Notes under the pieces: model-generated | What the model was told of the DNA's origin: nothing | Databases searched by the model: none | What the model saw: the letters and a program-made list of their open reading frames with translations, nothing else | Assembly (NCBI GenBank): GCA_002688925.1 | Contig: NZEC01000010.1 | Location: 1 to 39,370 of the forward strand | Direction: 5' to 3' | Origin: an archaeon | GTDB taxonomy: Archaea > Nanobdellota > Nanobdellia > Woesearchaeales > GW2011-AR4 | DNA length: 39,370 nucleotides | In this document: positions 33,631-39,370 of the stretch, piece by piece | Layout of the letters: the number at the start of each line of letters is the position of its first letter | How positions within the stretch are numbered: the stretch's first letter is position 1 | Program-made: the position numbers and the translations under genes

Positions 33631-34574
33631 ATGAACATATTAATCACAGGCATAGCTGGATTTATAGGAAATACATTAGCTAAAGAGCTTTCTAAAAATG
33701 ATAGCTATAATATTATTGGCATAGACAACTTCAACGAATACTATAATCCTGAATTCAAGGAAGAAAATATCAAAGGCTTAAAAATAAAGCTTTACAGATA
33801 TGATATCAGGGATTTTGACAAGCTAAAAGAGATTTTCAAAGAAAACAAGATAGATAAGATAATCCATCTTGCTTCCATGGTTGGTGTGAGGTCCAGCATA
33901 GACAACCCTTTTGTCTATGAAGAAGTCAATATTAAGGGAACTTTAAATTTATTAGAGCTTGCAAAAGACTTCAATTGCAAAAGTTTGTTTTTGGCTCAAG
34001 CTCAAGTGTCTATGGCAACTGCAAAACAACGCCTTTTAATGAAAAACTGGATGCTTATCCAATTTCTCCGTATGGTGTAACAAAAAGATCCGCAGAGCTT
34101 CTTTGTCATTCTTATTCTCACCTCTATAATCTCCCAATAGTATGTTTAAGGTTTTTTACTGTTTACGGCCCAAAAGGAAGGCCGGATATGGCCCCGTATA
34201 AATTCACTGAAAGAATTTTTAATGGAGATGAAATTGAGATGTTCGGAGATGGAACTTCAAAGAGGGATTACACTTTTGTTGCTGATATAGTTGATGGAAT
34301 CATAAAAAGCCTTGATTTGGATGCTGGATTTGAAATAATAAATCTGGGCAACAGCAATCCAATAGAGCTGAATAAACTGATAAGCCTGATTGAAAAAACC
34401 CTGAATAAGAAAGCAAAAATAATTTCCAAAGGCGAGCAGCCAGGAGATGTAATAAGGACATATGCTGACATAAAAACAGCAGAAGAGCTGCTTGGCTATA
34501 GTCCTAAGGTCAATATTGAGGAAGGTATCAAGATGCTCTGCGAGTGGTATGTAAAGAACAGAGCCAATAAGTAA
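33631..34574 (+). pseudogene. NAD-dependent sugar epimerase (UDP-glucuronate 4-epimerase-like), frameshifted
   Basis: One gene split over two reading frames (track ORFs 33631-34080 and 33975-34574). Part 1 has the Rossmann motif GIAGFIGNTLAKEL and GIDNFNEYYNP. Part 2 has FGSSSSVYG, the catalytic SPYGVTKRSAE (YxxxK) and RFFTVYGPKGRPDMAPYKF, typical of UDP-glucuronate epimerases. Adding one T to the TTTTT at 33988-33992 restores SLFFGSSSSVYG and a chain of about 314 residues, the normal length. The shift may be a sequencing or assembly error, a real recent mutation or slippage. The rest of the gene shows no decay. UDP-galacturonate or a related sugar for the glycan cluster is the likely product. 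Confidence 0.85.
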
Positions 34575-34615
34575 TTGTTATGCACAGAATACACAAAAAC
34601 AAAGTTTGAGTTAAA

Positions 34616-35341
34616 ATGTCAAAGCCAGATATTACAATGTTTTTTCCTGCTTATAATGAAGAAGAAAACATTCAAAAACTTCTTACTTCAGCTGTTAAAG
34701 TCCTCAGACAAAGTGCAAATAATTATGAGATTTTGGTTATTGTTTATGCTGGCTCAACTGACAAAACCATAACTGTTGTAAAAAAGTTTAAAAAGAAAAA
34801 CAGGAGAATAAAGCTTTTAATACAGCCAAAAGATAAGAAAGGCATCGGTTACGCAAAAATAATGGGTTTTAAGAATGCTCGTTACTCTTATATTTTTTAT
34901 GCGGACTCTGATAACCAATTTGACTTAAAAGAATTCAAGAAATTTTTGCCTTACATTGGCAAATATGACATTATTGCTGGCTATAGGATAAAGAGGCATG
35001 ACCCAAAGGCAAGAATTATAATATCAAAAATTTATAATATAATGATGCGCACGTTATTCGGAACAAAGGAGTGCGATTTGGATTGTGCATTCAGATTGGT
35101 TAACAAAAAGGTTATAAACAGTATAAGCTTAAAATGCCGCACCGGAGTTGCAACCACAGAGATTCTGGCTAAGGCGAGAAAAAAGGGGTTTAAGATAAAG
35201 GAAGTGGGCATTAATCATTACCCAAGAAAGTTAGGGCAGCCAGTATTTGAAAGTAAATTTTTAAACCTTCCAAGACCAAAAGTCGTGATAAATATACTCA
35301 AGGATATTTTATTGCTTTATGGGGATTTAAACAAAAAATGA
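34616..35341 (+). CDS. Family 2 glycosyltransferase
   Basis: A 241-residue GT-A glycosyltransferase without clear membrane spans, resembling dolichol-phosphate-sugar synthases. It begins ITMFFPAYNEEENI and has the metal-binding region YIFYADSDNQFDLKE. The usual first Asp pair (DDGSTD) is replaced by VYAGSTDKT, and QPKDKKGIGYA, AGYRIKRHDP and VNKKVI follow. It probably transfers a sugar to polyprenyl phosphate for the membrane glycosyltransferases downstream. It overlaps the next gene by ATGA, indicating co-translation. Confidence 0.88.
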   Translation: MSKPDITMFFPAYNEEENIQKLLTSAVKVLRQSANNYEILVIVYAGSTDKTITVVKKFKKKNRRIKLLIQPKDKKGIGYAKIMGFKNARYSYIFYADSDNQFDLKEFKKFLPYIGKYDIIAGYRIKRHDPKARIIISKIYNIMMRTLFGTKECDLDCAFRLVNKKVINSISLKCRTGVATTEILAKARKKGFKIKEVGINHYPRKLGQPVFESKFLNLPRPKVVINILKDILLLYGDLNKK

Positions 35342-36792
35342 AAATCAACGACGCTTACGAATCTATGTTTGGTAGAGATACAGCTACTGAAGATGATCAC
35401 TTCATGCCTACAATCCTGCCATTAAATCTTAACAAGCCTCTGATAAGTTCAGTAATGGAGCAGGCTAAAAAAGAGCGCAAATGGGTTCTTGCTTTTGTAA
35501 TTGGAACAAAACCCTGTTTCTATAAATTTTATGGAAGTATAGTAGCTGCGGCAAAGGCAAAGATTCCTTTTTTTATCATTAATTCTAACCAGCATTATGA
35601 CGATATATTAACCCATGGCATCAAGGAGTTTGATTTCCAGAACAAAATTGCATCCAATTTCTCAATAAGAGGGGATTTAGCTCAAAAATCAGCAGAGTTA
35701 ATGATAAAAACCTCATGGTTTGCTAAACACTTAAGGAAAAATTGGCCAGATGTAACTGTAATTCCTGTTGTCTTGGGAGACACAATAATGACCAGCATTG
35801 TTCCGGCTGCATGGATGTTTTCCAGAAATGAAAAAGCTATACAAAACGAAGCTGGCTTGAGAAGCATGACTCCGGAAGTTATGAAAAGGTACAATAAGGT
35901 GGATATTGAAACATTTATCGACCAGCAGTTTTACGGCAAATGGTTGCTGATGAGAAATGAGCCCTTTCCGGAGCAATATGATACCTATACATCTGCTGCA
36001 GCCTCTCAATACCTATTTGCTCCAGTTTCTCTTAACAAAGAACATCTTCTAAGGGAAGGCTATCCCGAAGAAAATATATGGGTCATTGGAGGGGTTGTCG
36101 CTGATGCGTTAGAGCTCAAAAGAAAAATAAAGCCGGAAAAGAGCATATTCAGCATCTACCCTGAACTTGAAAAAGGTGATTGGATAAGGGCGGATATTCA
36201 CAGAAGAGAAAATCTTACTCCTAGAAGGTTTAAAGCCATAATTGGAGCCATAAAAACTCTGGTTAAAAAAGGGCATAATATCAATTTTATTGAAATGAGC
36301 GCAACAAGAATGGCCCTTGACTTTTATGGCCTAAAAAAAGAGATTGATAAGCTAAAGAAAAAAAAGAATTTTCTCTATACAGCTGTTTGGCCTGAATATG
36401 GACATGTCATAGAGTTCTTTGAATCAAATAATTGCATTGCTGCTTTAACAGACTCCGGAGGTGTCCAGGAAGAATTGAATCTTATTGGAAAAGTTTGCAT
36501 GACATGCCGTATAACAACTGACAGGCCAGAGACTGTATTTGGTGCAAGAAGCAATATTTTAGTTCCTCCTGCAAGTAAAGATATTATAGTTGATATGATA
36601 AAATATATCACAAAAAACGATAGTTTGAGGAAGAAGATGGAGTCTCAAAAATCTCTTTATGGAAATAATGTTGGCAAAAAATTTATCTCTATAGTATTAA
36701 AACTAATGGAAAAAAATGACAAGCCTTTCAAATGGGCTCATGATACCTTAAAATTATGGAGTGACAATGAAAAAGGTATTGATTATCTCTAA
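35338..36792 (+). CDS. UDP-N-acetylglucosamine 2-epimerase-like (WecB family), extended form
   Basis: A 484-residue protein; typical WecB is about 370. The GT-B fold is readable: FVIGTKPCFYKF (start of the nucleotide-sugar 2-epimerase core), NSNQHYDDI, VVLGDTIMTSIVPAA, NEAGLRSMTPEVM, FAPVSLNKEHLLREGYPEENIWVIGG, HRRENLTPRRF and the C-terminal donor site LTDSGGVQEELNLIGK. Extra length lies at the N-terminus (about 45 residues), in a middle insertion containing MFSRNEKA to RNEPFPEQ, and at the C-terminus. Function is likely UDP-GlcNAc to UDP-ManNAc epimerisation, or hydrolysing variants. It overlaps both neighbours, so it is part of a tight operon. Confidence 0.85.
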   Translation: MKINDAYESMFGRDTATEDDHFMPTILPLNLNKPLISSVMEQAKKERKWVLAFVIGTKPCFYKFYGSIVAAAKAKIPFFIINSNQHYDDILTHGIKEFDFQNKIASNFSIRGDLAQKSAELMIKTSWFAKHLRKNWPDVTVIPVVLGDTIMTSIVPAAWMFSRNEKAIQNEAGLRSMTPEVMKRYNKVDIETFIDQQFYGKWLLMRNEPFPEQYDTYTSAAASQYLFAPVSLNKEHLLREGYPEENIWVIGGVVADALELKRKIKPEKSIFSIYPELEKGDWIRADIHRRENLTPRRFKAIIGAIKTLVKKGHNINFIEMSATRMALDFYGLKKEIDKLKKKKNFLYTAVWPEYGHVIEFFESNNCIAALTDSGGVQEELNLIGKVCMTCRITTDRPETVFGARSNILVPPASKDIIVDMIKYITKNDSLRKKMESQKSLYGNNVGKKFISIVLKLMEKNDKPFKWAHDTLKLWSDNEKGIDYL

Positions 36793-39019
36793 GTCAAAAG
36801 ATTTAGTAAAAAAGCATTTTTATGTTATAATATTATTTCTTATAACCTTGATTTTCTTTTCAGGAATACTAAGTTCTTCAAAAACCTTAAGTAACATACA
36901 CTATGCAAATGATATGACTTTTCAGTCTGAAAATATAAGGAAGTATCTACACGAGTCTGGAACCATCCCACTTTGGACACCATATTTCTATTCTGGACAG
37001 CCATTTATCGGAGTACCAGAACATTACTTATTTGACCTTAATTTTCTGTATATTTTCTTATTCAAAAATATATTTCTTGCTATGAACCTTGCAGTAATAA
37101 GCTACTTTTTTCTCGCTGGACTGGGAATGTATCTTCTTGTTTATGAAATAATGAGGAAACAAAATGCTGCATTTATTGCAGCTCTTATTTTTATGTTCAA
37201 TGGTCTGATGCAAAAATTCGTAATTGGTGGTCATCTCAATATTTTGGAAAGCTATGCATTAATACCTTTTGTTTTTCTCTTTACATATAAATCCCTGTAT
37301 AAAAAAAAATGGTTGAATAATTCTATAATTGCTGCTTTCTTTTTTTCATTAATGGTCTATGCTGGAGGAATAATATTCTTTCTTTATACTGGATTAATAA
37401 TCGGAGTATATATGATCTGGAGCTTAATAGGACGTAATTTTAAAAAAAGAGCGGTAAAGGTGATGCTTGTTTCCATTGTTATAATTACAGTATTAATCGG
37501 CTTGTCAGCATTAAAGCTGCTGCCTATTCTTGAATTCGCAAAAATGTCCAACAGAGGTGCTGGAGTAAGTTATCAGGAATACCTTGGCTATCCAATAGAT
37601 TTAAGTGGCTTATGGAATCACCTGATTAATTTATCATTTAGTGGCGGATTCTCTGGAGCAATAGGCATAACTTCCTTTATATTGTTATTATTAGGATTGC
37701 TATCCTTCAGGAAGAAAATTGTTTTATTTTCTGTTTTATTGATAATACTCTCTATTTTGCTTGCTGCAGGAACATTTGTTGCAAAATTTTTCTACACACT
37801 CCCTGGATTTGGGCAGATGAGGCATATAGAAAGAGTATTAATAATGTTTGTTTTTGCATCTCCATTAATTGCAGCATACGGCTTCAATAATTTAGTTAAT
37901 ATTTTAAGAAACTACAAAAAAAATATCAAAGAAGGGCTGATATTTTCAGTTGTATTGGCGATTTTAGTTATTGAGCTGGTATTATTGCAAAAATTTCCAG
38001 CATCTCTTGAAATTATAGAACCAAATGATATACCGATTGTGAATGAAATAAGTAAAGACCTCAGTGATTTTAGAACCATTAATATTGCACTTTCAGACTT
38101 AATAGGGGCTTCTGGTTACAATTACATGGCTCAGCTTGATATAAGCAGTATTAAAGGTGGTGGTGGCATTTGGTTTAACGACTATGTGGGATATTTAGCG
38201 ATAGCGCAACAGACAAAATCCGCAAAATTATGGGGGCTGCTTAATAACAAGTATGTCATTGCCGGAGAAGAATCTGGAATATCTGGTTTGAAATTCATAG
38301 ACAAGTTTGAAGAATGCGAAAAATGCCCGATAGGAGAGGCTGATGGGCCTTATCTCTATGAAAACACTGAATTTATGCCGCGGGCTTTTTATGTGGATAA
38401 AGGCATTCTTGTTGTTGGAGATAAAAATAATGTTGGACAGATAATATATCCTGTGCTTTTAGATGAAAATTTTAATCCCAGAAAAGCAGTCATAATACAG
38501 GGAAAAGATTCAATAAGCAGCTATAATTCTGAAGAGTTAAAAAATTACGGTGCTATAATAATTTCTGCAGCACTAATCAGTGTAGAGATGGGAATTTTGG
38601 AGAATTATGTTAATAATGGGGGAATTTTGCTTCCTGACATTTTCAATAACAAAAATTCCATAAATGAAAATGACATTAAAGAAATGTTTGAAAGATTAGA
38701 TGGGAATTTTGAAGAGATTGAAATATTGGAATATGAAAGCAACAAGGCTGTTTACAATATTGGCAGCAGAAAGGGCTTTTTGGTTTTAAGCGAGCGCTTC
38801 TCTAATTTCCCTGGCTGGCATGCTTCAGGAAAAGATAAAAAAGAGATACTAAGAGCCAATGGAATAACAACAGCTGTTTTTTCTGATAATGATGAAAAAA
38901 TAACATTTAAATACATGCCTCAGCCTTTTAAAAAAGGCGTAATAATCAGCTCAATAACAGCTATAATATTAATTATTTATTTCAGTTTTAATTTTATAAG
39001 AAAATTGGCTAAAAGATAG
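36767..39019 (+). CDS. YfhO-like polytopic membrane protein (putative GT-C glycosyltransferase)
   Basis: A 750-residue protein with an N-terminal span (about residues 15-35), then roughly ten more spans up to about residue 410, a large extracytoplasmic region (about 415-720) and a final span (about 725-745) before a basic tail. The first loop NDMTFQSENIRKYLHESGTIPLWTPYFYSGQPF is the YfhO/GT-C type acceptor-side loop. YfhO proteins are implicated in glycosylation of surface polymers or proteins. ATG 36767 is preceded by GGAG (36759-36762) inside the upstream gene, so it overlaps the WecB-like gene. The next gene starts one base after its stop. Confidence 0.8.
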   Translation: MKKVLIISKSKDLVKKHFYVIILFLITLIFFSGILSSSKTLSNIHYANDMTFQSENIRKYLHESGTIPLWTPYFYSGQPFIGVPEHYLFDLNFLYIFLFKNIFLAMNLAVISYFFLAGLGMYLLVYEIMRKQNAAFIAALIFMFNGLMQKFVIGGHLNILESYALIPFVFLFTYKSLYKKKWLNNSIIAAFFFSLMVYAGGIIFFLYTGLIIGVYMIWSLIGRNFKKRAVKVMLVSIVIITVLIGLSALKLLPILEFAKMSNRGAGVSYQEYLGYPIDLSGLWNHLINLSFSGGFSGAIGITSFILLLLGLLSFRKKIVLFSVLLIILSILLAAGTFVAKFFYTLPGFGQMRHIERVLIMFVFASPLIAAYGFNNLVNILRNYKKNIKEGLIFSVVLAILVIELVLLQKFPASLEIIEPNDIPIVNEISKDLSDFRTINIALSDLIGASGYNYMAQLDISSIKGGGGIWFNDYVGYLAIAQQTKSAKLWGLLNNKYVIAGEESGISGLKFIDKFEECEKCPIGEADGPYLYENTEFMPRAFYVDKGILVVGDKNNVGQIIYPVLLDENFNPRKAVIIQGKDSISSYNSEELKNYGAIIISAALISVEMGILENYVNNGGILLPDIFNNKNSINENDIKEMFERLDGNFEEIEILEYESNKAVYNIGSRKGFLVLSERFSNFPGWHASGKDKKEILRANGITTAVFSDNDEKITFKYMPQPFKKGVIISSITAIILIIYFSFNFIRKLAKR

Positions 39020-39370
39020 GTGATTAAAATAAAAATTGACCTGGAAAAAATACTGCTGGCTTTGTTTTTTGCTTTTATCCTGTTTGTAAGCCTTGGAAGC
39101 CTATTTAATCATAATATAAAGCATGAATTCCCATTTGCCTATTTTGCATCTGACGCTTTTCAGCATCAGGTAAGGGCAGAAGCAATCAAGGACATGGGAA
39201 ACTTCAAGTATGAGGCTCCATACATATCTAAAGGCATTGAAGGGATTGAAGGAAGGTACCCTCCTGTGCTTTATCATCTGGCTGTAATCCTGTCTCATGC
39301 TATGGGTGTAGAAACCTATGATTCTATCCTTATTGCTGTGGTATTTTTTGCCATAATCGGAAGTTTTATC
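39020..39370 (+). CDS. Polytopic membrane glycosyltransferase-like protein, 3' end cut by the window
   Basis: This 117-codon open frame runs to the window edge and is not in the ORF track. It starts with GTG directly after the previous TAG. The translation opens with a membrane span (KILLALFFAFILFVSLGSLF), then an extracytoplasmic loop FAYFASDAFQHQVRAEAIKDMG and RYPPVLYHLAVILS, and another span begins before the edge. The SDAFQHQVRAEA loop is the acidic first loop of GT-C transferases, like its upstream neighbour. Family assignment is tentative because only the first sixth or so is visible. Confidence 0.7.
   Translation, partial: MIKIKIDLEKILLALFFAFILFVSLGSLFNHNIKHEFPFAYFASDAFQHQVRAEAIKDMGNFKYEAPYISKGIEGIEGRYPPVLYHLAVILSHAMGVETYDSILIAVVFFAIIGSFI

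Noticed and set aside
33975-34574. Second epimerase ORF as an independent gene
   Set aside because: It lacks the Rossmann N-terminus and continues the upstream frame if one T is added; it has no start signal of its own.
39101-39298. Minus-strand ORF near the window end
   Set aside because: It is antisense to the open GT-C-like frame starting at 39020, which has membrane spans and abuts the previous gene.

Overview
The window reads as chromosomal DNA of an AT-rich archaeon. Archaeal markers are ribosomal proteins L44e and S27e, aIF2 alpha, Nop10, a PAC2-family protein, a Gins51-like replication protein, archaeal tRNA (guanine-N2) methyltransferase and an archaeal S-layer protein. TATA boxes sit about 25-28 bases upstream of many start codons (leaderless genes), while genes inside operons carry GGAGG/GGTGG-type Shine-Dalgarno sites. 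Several metabolic genes are of bacterial type (threonyl-tRNA synthetase, class I-alpha DAHP synthase, cofactor-dependent phosphoglycerate mutase). This mixture, with many small membrane proteins, suggests a DPANN archaeon of the Woesearchaeota/Pacearchaeota kind; that placement is inference.

Layout. 1-1.8 kb: Cys-rich membrane protein and tRNA methyltransferase. 1.8-8.6 kb (minus strand): PEP synthase, DAHP synthase with a structured leader, PfkB kinase, ThrRS. 8.7-17.1 kb (plus): AbrB-like regulator followed by a six-gene MoxR/VWA locus (BatA-like VWA protein, giant VWA membrane protein, anchored coiled coil, small membrane protein, MoxR AAA+ ATPase, DUF58 protein), separated by unusually A-rich, G-poor spacers. 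17.1-19.8 kb (minus): CorA and a GT-C membrane protein. 20-22.6 kb: the S-layer protein with a 5' leader and intrinsic terminator. 22.6-23.8 kb (minus): a radical SAM enzyme. 23.9-27 kb: information-processing cluster Gins51-L44e-S27e-aIF2alpha-Nop10-PAC2. 27-29.9 kb: enolase, SAM hydrolase (DUF62), phosphoglycerate mutase. 29.9-31.3 kb (minus): ROK kinase and a DUF457-like membrane protein. 31.3-32 kb: a truncated Ski2/Hel308-like helicase. 32.2-39.4 kb: surface glycan cluster (B12-radical SAM, frameshifted UDP-sugar epimerase, GT2, WecB-like epimerase, YfhO-like and another polytopic membrane protein, the last cut by the window edge).

The most striking non-gene signal is a dispersed, structured 104-base repeat present twice in opposite orientation (18167-18270 and 32010-32113). 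Its 15 mismatches include a compensatory T-A to A-T swap in a hairpin. Each copy lies just downstream of a gene stop in the same orientation as that gene: one next to an inverted duplication of the gene's own tail, the other right after the truncated helicase. A second gene-tail oddity is a remnant of another DUF58 C-terminus after the DUF58 stop, differing from the intact tail only at synonymous positions over AFYRVLE-stop.

No stretch longer than 300 bases lacks a gene. The largest gaps (13413-13640, 19776-20011, 5367-5574, 16055-16238, 18099-18278) are described as features. I saw no rRNA, tRNA, CRISPR array or transposase.
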